From GW2011-AR5 sp041645025 (GTDB taxonomy: Archaea > Aenigmatarchaeota > Aenigmatarchaeia > GW2011-AR5), in contig JBAZQV010000036.1 in the NCBI GenBank assembly GCA_041645025.1, positions 1 to 9,573 on the forward strand: DNA of 9,573 nt, read 5' to 3'. Positions 1-6,749 of this stretch are shown piece by piece (position 1 is the stretch's first letter; every line of letters starts with the position of its first letter). Both the position numbers and the translations under genes were made by a program. The notes beneath the pieces were generated by a model, which saw only the letters and a program-made list of their open reading frames with translations, searched no databases and was not told the DNA's origin.

Positions 1-147
1 CGCGAACCCTCCGATAAGCACGCTCATGGCTCGCGGCGCTGCTTTTTGTGCCTCGTCCTTCACTTGTGTCCAATAGCCAAATGCGATAAGTATGGTTACG
101 AGTGCGATTATGCCAGCTATTACTATGTTCATTGCCACGCCTTTCAT
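1..147 (-). CDS. Small membrane protein, pilin-like N-terminus (partial, runs off the window)
   Basis: Only the first 49 residues lie in the window and the frame is still open at base 1. The protein starts with MKG, followed by a hydrophobic stretch at about residues 4-24 and then a polar helix rich in K, D, E, Q and A. A short basic start (K-G), a hydrophobic helix and an amphipathic continuation resemble archaeal type IV pilin-like proteins processed at a class III signal peptide. The usual Glu at mature position +5 is not evident, so this is inference. The ATG overlaps the stop of the upstream gene (ATGA), implying translational coupling. A GGCGTGA purine-rich stretch lies just upstream. 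The location downstream of a secretion ATPase and FlaJ-like protein fits a pilus-like or surface role. It could equally be an unrelated single-helix membrane protein. Confidence 0.6.
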   Translation of the reverse strand, partial: MKGVAMNIVIAGIIALVTILIAFGYWTQVKDEAQKAAPRAMSVLIGGFA

Positions 148-302
148 TTTTTATCACGCCTGAAAAATACCATAATGCCTGGAACAAGTTCAGGTCTAAT
201 GCTGTTCTGCATGCCCTGTTGCATAACCGCCAGCAGCGAGAAAACCAAAAGTACCAGCAGCAGACCTATCCAGAACCATATGTCCACAAGCCCTTTTCTC
301 AT
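144..302 (-). CDS. 52-aa single-helix membrane protein, pilin-like
   Basis: I chose the ATG at 302 rather than the more upstream starts because a strong Shine-Dalgarno sequence (AGGTGGT, 312-318) lies 9 bases before it and a TATA-like box lies further upstream. The 52-residue product begins MRKG, has one strongly hydrophobic helix at about residues 6-28 with several Trp, Phe and Leu, then a short polar tail ending in a basic cluster (RRDKK). The KG junction before the helix is compatible with class III (type IV pilin) signal processing, but 52 residues is short for a pilin and no family is recognised. Its TGA stop overlaps the next ATG by four bases, so the two small membrane proteins are probably made together. 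A small membrane accessory of the neighbouring secretion machine is possible but unproven. Confidence 0.6.
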   Translation of the reverse strand: MRKGLVDIWFWIGLLLVLLVFSLLAVMQQGMQNSIRPELVPGIMVFFRRDKK

Positions 303-311
303 ACTAAGGAT

Positions 312-318
312 ACCACCT
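312..318 (-). promoter_or_regulatory. Strong Shine-Dalgarno site for the 52-aa gene
   Basis: Minus-strand AGGTGGT ends 9 bases before the ATG at 302. It decides the start, and it marks this gene as leadered, unlike most others in the window. Confidence 0.7.
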
Positions 319-345
319 ATCTTTAGATGATGGAGAACAAGGCAC

Positions 346-354
346 ATATAATTT
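346..354 (-). promoter_or_regulatory. TATA-like box for the two small membrane genes
   Basis: On the minus strand the run AAATTATAT is centred near 350. Initiation about 26 bases downstream would fall near 324, giving a leader of about 22 bases that contains the AGGTGGT site. The element is also AT-rich on the plus strand (ATATAATTT) and could serve a transcript running rightward into the structured region. Confidence 0.45.
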
Positions 355-489
355 GTGGTATTCGGAAAACTTCTTGTTTTCCGATACAGGTTAAGCGAAC
401 TTAACCATGTATCCTTGTATCCCAACCACCGTTGAGTAATATTTTATCCGCCTAGACATACCACCGCTTGAAAACGGTGGTTGCTGATG
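355..489. ncRNA. Candidate structured RNA or regulatory leader in the 303-603 gap
   Basis: This gene-free stretch holds several helices seen directly in the sequence. A 9-bp hairpin pairs 362-370 with 376-384. A 13-bp stem with one bulged base pairs 383-388 and 389-395 with 408-413 and 400-406, around a four-base loop. An 11-bp helix pairs 423-433 with 473-483. Two alternatives compete with these: a 7-bp hairpin 460-466/475-481, and a 7-bp pairing of 355-361 with 458-464. The strand is uncertain. A TATA-like minus-strand run (CTATAAATT, around 511-519) would start a minus RNA near 489, just before the 11-bp helix. The box at 346-354 and a T run at 496-501 would instead suit a plus RNA. I do not recognise SRP RNA, RNase P RNA, tRNA or C/D box motifs. 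Bases 490-603 otherwise hold only small hairpins and a minus-strand T5 tract (565-569) that may end the upstream transcript. Confidence 0.4.
383..413. repeat. 13-bp bulged hairpin
   Basis: GATACA and GGTTAAG on the left pair with CTTAACC and TGTATC on the right, leaving one unpaired base (407) and a four-base loop (CGAA on plus, TTCG on minus). It is one of the strongest hairpins in the window. It abuts the 9-bp hairpin at 362-384, with which it shares two bases, so the two cannot both form completely. Confidence 0.65.
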
Positions 490-603
490 CTAGTATTATT
501 TTTGCCGCCCAATTTATAGTTAAGTAGCCGCTACGACGGGTGTTGTTTCGGGTAAAGCCACAACAAAAAGTAAATAAGAATCGAACCCACGCTTTCGTCT
601 TAC

Positions 604-2595
604 TTACTGTACTAACGCGTTTTCTATAAGCGGCCCGAACAGCGCCAGCGTAAGAAGCATGCATATGGAAAATACAATGAAGCCGATCACCAGGGAGCTG
701 CCTGTAATGCTCTGCCGACCTATCTTATCTTCCCCGCTTTCTATTGCATTGATGAACATTGCCAGTATGAACGCTGTTTCTATGAGATAAATGATGACTA
801 TCAGTATGAACTCAAATGCAGTTATTCTCACCTGTCCGAACTGGGCAAGGAACGGAACATTGACAGACCCGAAGGTGGCAACCTTCTCTCCGATTTGGAA
901 CAGTATGCGCATGATTACGATTGCTAGAGTGACCACTATTCCGGATATTAACGGAGAAAGAAAGTAGGATTGGAATTTCAGCGAGTTGAGCGTGTCGCTT
1001 AATTGCTCCTGCACCTCTTCCTGCGTGTCGTGCAGCCCCTTCAGGTAGCGTGATATAGATAACATTGCCAGTGATGCTGTTGAAACGCCTTTCTTTGACG
1101 ATTCTACGACCGTGCGCATTATGGATTTTATCATCTTGGAAGGATAGTATCTTATCGCCCCGTAATCCTTGTCAAAGAAAGCCTGGGAGAATGTAAACCC
1201 GAGCATCTTCATATTTTTCAGCGCACGCGAGAAAAGTTCCTTTATCTTCAAATTTTGTATCCGTGCCATGGAATGCTCTATGGATACTTCAATAGGCGTC
1301 CCGCCCGATACCTGGTTGCCAAGCTGGAACAGCGCTTCGGCAAACTCATTCTCTATCTGCCGTGTTTTTGACCTGATGCCAAGGCGCTGCTTGGAGATAA
1401 GGATATAATACGAGCCAAAACCAAGTGATATGCCAAGGCCGATTATGAGAGCAGGGTATATGCCTTCGAATGAGCCGTTGAAAGCAATGGCAACATTAAT
1501 TTCATTGATAGCGAGAAGAATACCAATGGCAATTATCACCCCTCCGATAAAGAGGCCAATTGGCCAGGCCTTTATAAATTTTTTTCCATAGGCAAACTTT
1601 CCCTCCGGCGGAACATCCGGGTTCTCAGATATATCAATCTTCGAAAATGTAGTTGGCCGCGTTTCAAGTATGCTTGTTATAACAAAATAAAGTATCAGCG
1701 GAAGGATTATGTCATAGCCTACGAATAAAATCATGCCGGACACATTAAGGAAAACAGCTACTATAGGAAATAGCACAAGACCCATGATAGGCAATATTAC
1801 GCCGAGCGCATGTACCACCATTACCGGCAGCTTCAGGTCCTGGTTAAAGTGCCGGGCGCGCTCGCGGCTGCCCTGAAGTATTATATTAACGGTTTCATCC
1901 AGAAGCACGAGACGCCTGTCACCAACCTGCTTCAAGGATGTTATCATAAGTTCTATGGATTCCACAAAAGGCCTGTTGGTTGACCAACGCTCTGTGTATG
2001 CTATGATAGCCTCCTGCATGGAAAGATAATTTCCCACTTCCACGTCCCAGAGAAGTTTTTTCATTTCATAGCCAAGTATGCCGCCGAGATTTTCTGCTGC
2101 GAATTTGACAGCCGCCTCCAGGTTCGGCACGTTCCTCATGTACATTGCGATGTAAAGCACAAGCGTGACTATTTCCGAACCCGCCTCTGACACGTAACGC
2201 CGCTTGAGGCGCGCAGGGTAAGTATGAAGGTAAAATGTGAAGAACACAGAAAGGAAAAGAACCACTGCGCCATAGCCTAGCGGCAGGCCAGGTAGTTTGA
2301 GGAAAGGAAGAACCATCAATATTAATGTAGGAATTATCGTAACCAGCAGAAAAAGTATTGTCAGAGATGTTATGCCGCCAGGAGTTGTTTTTAGATGCGC
2401 AAAGTCTATGGTCTTCTGTATATTGTCACGGCTCTTCTTGTCAGGCTGTATGTTGAGGATTCTTCCAGCAGACCTGGACGCTTTTTCGTATAGCGTTTGA
2501 GGAAGGCTGGCGAAGCGTTCTTCCTCCTGATAAAGCTTGTATTCACGCGAGACGAGATTTTTAATCTCCTCCTCGCGCCTTTTCTTCACGACCAT
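604..2595 (-). CDS. FlaJ/TadC-like (GspF family) pilus membrane platform protein
   Basis: This 663-residue protein is the inner-membrane platform of an archaeal type II/IV secretion (pilus-like) system. Family knowledge says such proteins dock the cytoplasmic ATPase and help assemble pilin subunits. The sequence shows a charged N-terminus (about 1-70), then about nine hydrophobic helices, near 76-97, 103-124, 256-285, 287-310, 343-363, 378-400, 545-567, 592-616 and 632-655. Two large cytoplasmic segments, about 135-255 and 405-540, match the paired T2SSF-domain layout of archaeal FlaJ/TadC proteins. The ATG at 2595 is supported by a TATA-like box 24 bases upstream, giving a leaderless or nearly leaderless mRNA. 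Its usual partner, the ATPase, is on the same strand upstream but separated by about 1.4 kb holding a methyltransferase gene and an SGNH pseudogene. It ends with TAA at 604-606. Confidence 0.85.
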   Translation of the reverse strand: MVVKKRREEEIKNLVSREYKLYQEEERFASLPQTLYEKASRSAGRILNIQPDKKSRDNIQKTIDFAHLKTTPGGITSLTILFLLVTIIPTLILMVLPFLKLPGLPLGYGAVVLFLSVFFTFYLHTYPARLKRRYVSEAGSEIVTLVLYIAMYMRNVPNLEAAVKFAAENLGGILGYEMKKLLWDVEVGNYLSMQEAIIAYTERWSTNRPFVESIELMITSLKQVGDRRLVLLDETVNIILQGSRERARHFNQDLKLPVMVVHALGVILPIMGLVLFPIVAVFLNVSGMILFVGYDIILPLILYFVITSILETRPTTFSKIDISENPDVPPEGKFAYGKKFIKAWPIGLFIGGVIIAIGILLAINEINVAIAFNGSFEGIYPALIIGLGISLGFGSYYILISKQRLGIRSKTRQIENEFAEALFQLGNQVSGGTPIEVSIEHSMARIQNLKIKELFSRALKNMKMLGFTFSQAFFDKDYGAIRYYPSKMIKSIMRTVVESSKKGVSTASLAMLSISRYLKGLHDTQEEVQEQLSDTLNSLKFQSYFLSPLISGIVVTLAIVIMRILFQIGEKVATFGSVNVPFLAQFGQVRITAFEFILIVIIYLIETAFILAMFINAIESGEDKIGRQSITGSSLVIGFIVFSICMLLTLALFGPLIENALVQ

Positions 2596-2614
2596 GTATA
2601 TACTTGTATCGCGG

Positions 2615-2623
2615 TTTAAAAAT
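2615..2623 (-). promoter_or_regulatory. TATA-like box for the FlaJ/TadC-like gene
   Basis: Minus-strand ATTTTTAAA is centred 24 bases before the ATG at 2595, so the transcript should begin at or within a few bases of the start codon. No Shine-Dalgarno sequence is visible. Confidence 0.5.
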
Positions 2624-2630
2624 AGCTGAT

Positions 2631-2639
2631 TTTAATATT
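2631..2639 (+). promoter_or_regulatory. TATA-like box for the SGNH pseudogene
   Basis: Plus-strand TTTAATATT is centred 24 bases before the ATG at 2659. The spacing is the same leaderless arrangement seen at neighbouring genes, so the broken gene still has a recognisable promoter. Confidence 0.45.
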
Positions 2640-2658
2640 CACCAAGCAATTCTATAGT

Positions 2659-3287
2659 ATGCACATATTGGTTTTTGGCGACTCCATAACTTACGGCGCA
2701 TGAGATGAAAAAGGCGGATGGGTTCAGAGGCTTCGCAAATATATAGAAAGCAAAGACCCGCTGCATAAAAAAGGCATCCTTGTCTACAATTGCGGAGTTT
2801 CAGGCGACACAACTTCCGACGTAGTGAAGTGTTTCAGCTCAGAAGCAATGTCGAGGAGTTCTGAAGGCGAGAAGAATGTTATTATATTTTCTATCGGCAC
2901 GAACGACTGCCTTTATCTCAACAAGGAGAGAAGACTCAAAGTCAGCGAAAAAATATTTGAAAAGAACATAGAAAAATTAATTGACATGGCTTCAAATATT
3001 TCCGGAAAAATTATATTTACTGGTATTATGCCTGTTGACGAATCAAGAATGAATCCCATGAAGTGGGATCCTCAGTTCTCCGCAAAAATGTTTACATAGA
3101 AAAATACGACAGTATATTAAAGACTATATGTTCCAAGAAAAAGGCTCGCTTCATAGAAACATTTCAGAGTTTTAAAAAGGAGAACTACGAAAAACTCCTT
3201 GAAGACGGAGATCATCCTAATTCAAAAGGCCACGAGAAAATTTTTGCCATTGTAAGAGACTTTCTTGTTTCTGAAAAGATAATTTAA
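2659..3287 (+). pseudogene. SGNH/GDSL-family hydrolase, disrupted by a TGA codon and a frameshift
   Basis: The reading frame from ATG 2659 begins MHILVFGDSITYGA, a clear SGNH block I with Ser9 in GDS. It then meets TGA at 2701-2703 and continues DEKGGWVQRL in the same frame. Related proteins commonly have Trp at this position (GAWD...GGW), so TGG to TGA is the simplest explanation. Block III GTND is present (about residues 80-83). At 3084-3088 a run of five A is followed by a stop at 3097. Restoring one A gives a smooth reading SAKNVYIEKY and leads to the block V motif DGDHPNSKGHEKIF near the end (TAA 3285-3287). All catalytic elements therefore survive, and only two point lesions break the gene. 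The family hydrolyses esters or acyl groups on lipids or sugars; the substrate here is unknown. Sequencing error remains possible for the A-run lesion. Confidence 0.8.
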
Positions 3288-4055
3288 TTATTTCTTTAGG
3301 AGAATACCAACCTGATATTGTTTATGTGATTTGACACTAATTTTTTCTTGTATTTGTTTTAATTGATTTTTAGTTAGGCAGAACCTATTTTTATAGAAGT
3401 CGTTTAGTGACAAGTAATAATTGTATTTTTTGCATGTCATTATTTTAAACCCGGCTTGTCTACATAATTTTAACAGTTTAGACGAACTCGGAATTATCGG
3501 CCTCTTTATACCTTTATAAAACTCTATTGAGTCAAGGATAAGCCTTTTTATTTTATAGTTTTTTGGGTCGTCTATTGTCCAATTGATTAAGAGAAAATAA
3601 CCGCCGGGCTTTAAATTTCTGTAGACATTTTTGAAGAATTTTAGTTGCTGTGAGTATGTGAAGTAATGCGTTAGGAATCTTGATACAGAATAATCATATC
3701 GATTTTTAGCATAATATTTTAACACATCATTTTTAACGATAAACAAATTTTTAGGTTTCGGTCCAATAGGTTCTATATCTATGTTTTCTACTTTAATTTT
3801 TATTTTTCTCTTGGAACACATATCTATAAGTTCTTTAGAAAGTGCCGCATCCCCACCACCATAATCTGCCACGAGTATTTTATTTTCGTCAATTTTATCT
3901 AGAAGTAATTTTAGAAAAATTTTAGAGAGTTTTCTATATTCTTTATAAATATCTGGAGTTTTCATTAAAGCAAATTTCTGCCCTAAATGTATTCTTCTAC
4001 TATTGATATTCACGATTATATCACGATTATAATTTAATAGTTCTTCTTCAGCCAT
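3288..4055 (-). CDS. Class I SAM-dependent methyltransferase, substrate unknown
   Basis: The 255-residue product has the Rossmann methyltransferase signature. Motif I is VADYGGGDA (61-69), which binds SAM. An acidic residue after strand 2 (D93, IDIEP) should hold the ribose. ND follows at 109-110, motif IV-like DYSVSRFLTHYF is at 121-132 and the LKPGGYFLLIN strand is at 148-158. The C-terminal part (about 165-255) is rich in Lys and Tyr and gives no substrate clue. The ATG at 4055 overlaps the ATPase gene by 22 bases. A second ATG at 3965 (residue 31) would start nearer the usual domain boundary and avoid an 11-bp tandem duplication at 4010-4031, so the start is uncertain. The gene is visibly richer in A and T than the ATPase and FlaJ-like genes, which suggests later acquisition. 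It ends tail to tail against the SGNH pseudogene with no spacer. Confidence 0.75.
   Translation of the reverse strand: MAEEELLNYNRDIIVNINSRRIHLGQKFALMKTPDIYKEYRKLSKIFLKLLLDKIDENKILVADYGGGDAALSKELIDMCSKRKIKIKVENIDIEPIGPKPKNLFIVKNDVLKYYAKNRYDYSVSRFLTHYFTYSQQLKFFKNVYRNLKPGGYFLLINWTIDDPKNYKIKRLILDSIEFYKGIKRPIIPSSSKLLKLCRQAGFKIMTCKKYNYYLSLNDFYKNRFCLTKNQLKQIQEKISVKSHKQYQVGILLKK
4010..4031. repeat. Perfect 11-bp tandem duplication
   Basis: TCACGATTATA occurs twice back to back, 3 bases beyond the ATPase stop (4034-4036) and inside the 5' part of the methyltransferase frame. Because 11 is not a multiple of three, the duplication changes which upstream ATG is in frame with the methyltransferase. Confidence 0.85.
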
Positions 4056-6697
4056 TGGAGCCAGCGTTCATAGATGAGCGCCGAGTCCATGGTGCCTGAT
4101 TCTTCTTTTATATCATTGCTTATTATGTGAAAATGCGAGTTGGAATTAATAATATTATTAGCTTCAAGCAGATCGGGCCTTTTGTTGACATTTGCGTAGT
4201 CCACGAGAGTCTGGAAAATTTTCGCCCGTAGCTTGATATTATTCCACACCGAATCCCAGTTGCCTTTCCACTCGCGAACGCGCAGCGCAATATCATTGAG
4301 CACTTGCGACTCGCCCATCAGTAGAGTCTTTGACGGCTTTAGCACGTCGTCCCTTGCAGAGTATTCCAGAAGGTTGACAAAACCTCCTTCATCCATTGGA
4401 TCAATTTTCCAGTGCTTTCTCACTTCTGTCATCTCTACGCAACGGCGGAACGATTTCAGGCCATCTGGTGACTTGAGCATATTTGCAATAAGAATTATGT
4501 CCGTGGCCTTGAAGCTTGTCGGCGGAACGCCCAGGTCATTGACGACACGGTCAAACACGCCATATGCAGAGTCGCCGTGAATTGTTCCGGCCACGAGGTT
4601 TGCCAGCGCGCCGATTCTCATTGCCTCATAAAGTGCCAAAGCTTCTTTTGAGCGCACTTCACCGATTATTAGACAGGAATCCCCGAGACGCAATGCAGTT
4701 CGCAAAGCTTCCTCCGCCGGCAGCTCTGTATCGACGTTTGTTATGACAGAACGTGATTTCATGCTTTGGATGTTATAGCCAAGTTCGCGCAGCTGCGCAC
4801 TCGGTAGTTCGATAGTGTCCTCTAATGTAATTATTCTTAGTTTAGGCATGATCTGTACCATGCACGCTCCGAGCAGTGAACTATTATGGACTACTATACC
4901 ATTCGCTATGAAATTGTGATATTCAGGGACTGATATGTCATAAACATCAAAATTACCTTCCAGAGTTTCAACGGAAATTATTTTATCCAAGAAAACTGTG
5001 CTGTTCAGCGAAAGTTGACCAACTGTTTTGGAAATGTTTACATTAGCAGCTGCTATACACGACCCAATAGGTAAGCAATCTGCAGCTTTCCAACCTTCCT
5101 GTGTAAGTAGTGGATGTTCAGGCGTAAGCTTTATTTCTTGACCACTGCTTAATTTTATTTTCAGAATTTTATTTACAGGCCTCTTATAGAAATAAGTTTT
5201 TTTCGCTGGTACTATCTTGCCGTCTTTGTTGAGTGCTAATACTCTTTTTTGATTATTTTCCAAATCACTAATAGGTGCGTAACTACCGTCTTCTAATGCG
5301 ATGAGAGTGTCGCCGCTCAAGCATTTTCCGCTCGATCTCGTCCCTGCTATCAAAAGCGTACGCGAGCCATCTATCAAAAACCATAGCAGTCCTGCAGAAA
5401 ATGAATCAATCATTTTGTTGTTTATGAAAAGCGGCAGCGTCCACGGCTTGTCCCTGTGTCGCCGAAATGCAAAGCCAAGACCGTCCGGAGAAAGCGTTCT
5501 TGTTATTGCTGCAACCCTGGCACGTCCGCCCGGCACCTCTATTTCCGTGTCCAAAACTGGGTTTGCCTCGTCTAGCGGTCTGCCACTTCTTAGTCTGAAT
5601 CTTGTTGCCCATGATTCTCCGTCTTCTCGGCTGGGAACTATATTGGTCTCGCATTCCTGATAAATTCCATGGAATATGTATACAGGAGAGGAGCCTATGG
5701 GCGAATTTATCGCTACATCCTGGATGTTTTCGTCCTGAAGAATGAGGTCGAGAATTCCAAGGCCTGCTGTATATCTCGCGAGTATGCTAGCCAATTCTTC
5801 CAGCCGGTGCTCATTTATGTCGTGATCCGCTGCCAAATCCCGCAGCATATCAAGGCCTATGCGGAAAAGGTTCTCTCTTATTCTCTCCGGCTGTTCCAGC
5901 TCGCTTTCCCTGGGCTCATGTCTGCCCAGATAGCGGCGCGCTGTGTCCAGCATGGTGTATTCAAACTCATTCAGACGGAATTCAGGAGGTATTATCTGAT
6001 ACAGTTTTCTTACTTTGCCAGGTATGCTGTATATCTCTATGTCAGTGTCGCCGACCTTGTATCTTTCTACTAACTCTGAATTGGCAGGCGGCAGCGATAT
6101 GTAACGCGTGTAAATGAAATTAGGCCTTATGGTAGGATGAAATATTTTCCTGTATAGTGACCTATCTTTGTGTTCCGTAAGCTGAGGCTTTGCGAGCTGG
6201 ATCAGACGGCAGTTATCGAGTATAGCTGCAATGGGAAGAAGTGCATTGGACATGTAATGATTGTAGCAGGTTTTCTTGATGCCCATTTCTCTCTCGGCAC
6301 GCACCCTGCTTTTTCTTATTTCCCTCATGAGATTTTTGTAGGCCTCTATGGGATCGAAGCGGAGGTCATTGAGAAGGCGCTGGAGGAATTTGTAGCGATC
6401 CGGTGCATCGTCTTCGCAGCCAGTGATGACCGTGCTCTTTATCGAAATCAGCCGCCCCTTCATTATCTGCTCTATGGCGAGCGCAATTTCCAGAAGCATC
6501 TTTGATTCTGAAAAATCGTATTCATATTCCCGTATACCAGCAAAGACAATTCTCACCACTTTTTTCAGTTCCATGAGCTTGTCAATGGTGGTCGCCATGC
6601 AGGCACTGTAGTCTTCGATAGAGTCGCCGTAGATGCCGCCGAGGCAGTTGACGCGCATCTTCTGCGTCTCCTCATCATACTCGTACTCATAGACCAT
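4034..6697 (-). CDS. Archaeal type II/IV secretion (pilus) ATPase with a P-loop mini-intein
   Basis: This 887-codon gene encodes a VirB11/TadA/FlaI-family ATPase precursor that should power pilus-like assembly at the membrane together with the FlaJ/TadC-like protein. Removing the intein (residues 459-605) leaves 740 residues. The N-terminal about 300 residues are an archaeal-type extension with acidic and helical segments. The catalytic core follows: Walker A GTRSSGK (452-458) continued by Ser606 after the intein; Asp box TLEDTIE (624-630); Walker B region GDSCLIIGEVR (672-682) with E680; His box GTIHG (704-708). All motifs look intact, so activity should depend on protein splicing. The start at 6697 fits a leaderless transcript from a TATA-like element 26 bases upstream, shared with the divergent SET gene. 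The 3' end overlaps the methyltransferase by 22 bases. No lesion is seen. Confidence 0.9.
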   Translation of the reverse strand: MVYEYEYDEETQKMRVNCLGGIYGDSIEDYSACMATTIDKLMELKKVVRIVFAGIREYEYDFSESKMLLEIALAIEQIMKGRLISIKSTVITGCEDDAPDRYKFLQRLLNDLRFDPIEAYKNLMREIRKSRVRAEREMGIKKTCYNHYMSNALLPIAAILDNCRLIQLAKPQLTEHKDRSLYRKIFHPTIRPNFIYTRYISLPPANSELVERYKVGDTDIEIYSIPGKVRKLYQIIPPEFRLNEFEYTMLDTARRYLGRHEPRESELEQPERIRENLFRIGLDMLRDLAADHDINEHRLEELASILARYTAGLGILDLILQDENIQDVAINSPIGSSPVYIFHGIYQECETNIVPSREDGESWATRFRLRSGRPLDEANPVLDTEIEVPGGRARVAAITRTLSPDGLGFAFRRHRDKPWTLPLFINNKMIDSFSAGLLWFLIDGSRTLLIAGTRSSGKCLSGDTLIALEDGSYAPISDLENNQKRVLALNKDGKIVPAKKTYFYKRPVNKILKIKLSSGQEIKLTPEHPLLTQEGWKAADCLPIGSCIAAANVNISKTVGQLSLNSTVFLDKIISVETLEGNFDVYDISVPEYHNFIANGIVVHNSSLLGACMVQIMPKLRIITLEDTIELPSAQLRELGYNIQSMKSRSVITNVDTELPAEEALRTALRLGDSCLIIGEVRSKEALALYEAMRIGALANLVAGTIHGDSAYGVFDRVVNDLGVPPTSFKATDIILIANMLKSPDGLKSFRRCVEMTEVRKHWKIDPMDEGGFVNLLEYSARDDVLKPSKTLLMGESQVLNDIALRVREWKGNWDSVWNNIKLRAKIFQTLVDYANVNKRPDLLEANNIINSNSHFHIISNDIKEESGTMDSALIYERWLQWLKKNY
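4883..5323 (-). other. 147-residue mini-intein inside the ATPase Walker A motif
   Basis: The element begins with Cys1 (CLSGDTLIALEDG, block A) directly after GTRSSGK and ends ...NGIVVHN (block G) directly before Ser+1. Block B is LTPEHPLLT, with the TxxH Thr and His at intein positions 67 and 70. Block F is FDVYDISVPEYHNFIANG at about 125-142. The terminal His146-Asn147 and Ser+1 are the residues needed for standard splicing. Only about 50 residues separate block B from block F, so no homing endonuclease domain is present. The insertion splits GxxxxGK from S, making the unspliced ATPase unable to bind nucleotide properly. The DNA is somewhat richer in A and T than the flanking extein. Confidence is high that it is an intein; that it splices is inferred from the intact residues. 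Confidence 0.93.
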
Positions 6698-6718
6698 GAT
6701 TACCTATTACCGCAAAGT

Positions 6719-6727
6719 CTATTAATT
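6719..6727. promoter_or_regulatory. Shared bidirectional TATA-like element for the ATPase and tandem-SET genes
   Basis: CTATTAATT, containing the palindrome ATTAAT, is centred at 6723. That is 26 bases from the ATPase ATG (6697, minus) and 27 bases from the SET-protein ATG (6750, plus). One element at the archaeal TATA distance from both start codons suggests that both genes are leaderless and compete for one TBP site. No second box is visible in the 52-base interval. Confidence 0.5.
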
Positions 6728-6749
6728 GGTTTTTCCGCAAGTAATGAAT

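Noticed and set aside
467..491. Hammerhead-ribozyme-like GAAA and CTGATG elements in the structured gap
   Set aside because: The conserved CUGANGA core ends in C rather than A and the order of helices does not give the three-way junction.
303..606. Split or permuted tRNA using the T-arm-like motif at 574-590
   Set aside because: No complementary 5' acceptor strand, D arm or anticodon arm could be found downstream on the minus strand; only the minihelix remains.
452..664. 70-codon minus-strand ORF across the end of the FlaJ-like gene and the structured gap
   Set aside because: It is out of frame with the FlaJ-like protein, lacks a start signal and runs through the inverted repeats.
2701..2703. 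In-frame TGA in the SGNH gene read as selenocysteine or as recoded Trp
   Set aside because: The site corresponds to a Trp, not a redox Cys, no selenocysteine insertion element was seen, other genes here end with TGA, and the gene carries a second independent lesion.
3081..3099. Programmed -1 frameshift at the A run of the SGNH gene
   Set aside because: The codons GCA AAA ATG do not form a matching X XXY YYZ slippery site and the run of five A is short for transcriptional slippage. With the upstream nonsense codon, simple decay is more likely.
5669..6073. Long plus-strand ORF opposite the ATPase gene
   Set aside because: It is a frame shadow of a clearly coding minus-strand gene, with no motif or promoter of its own.
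6726..6749. TTG 6726 as the start of the tandem-SET gene
   Set aside because: The codon lies inside the predicted TATA element, and ATG 6750 is at the expected leaderless distance.
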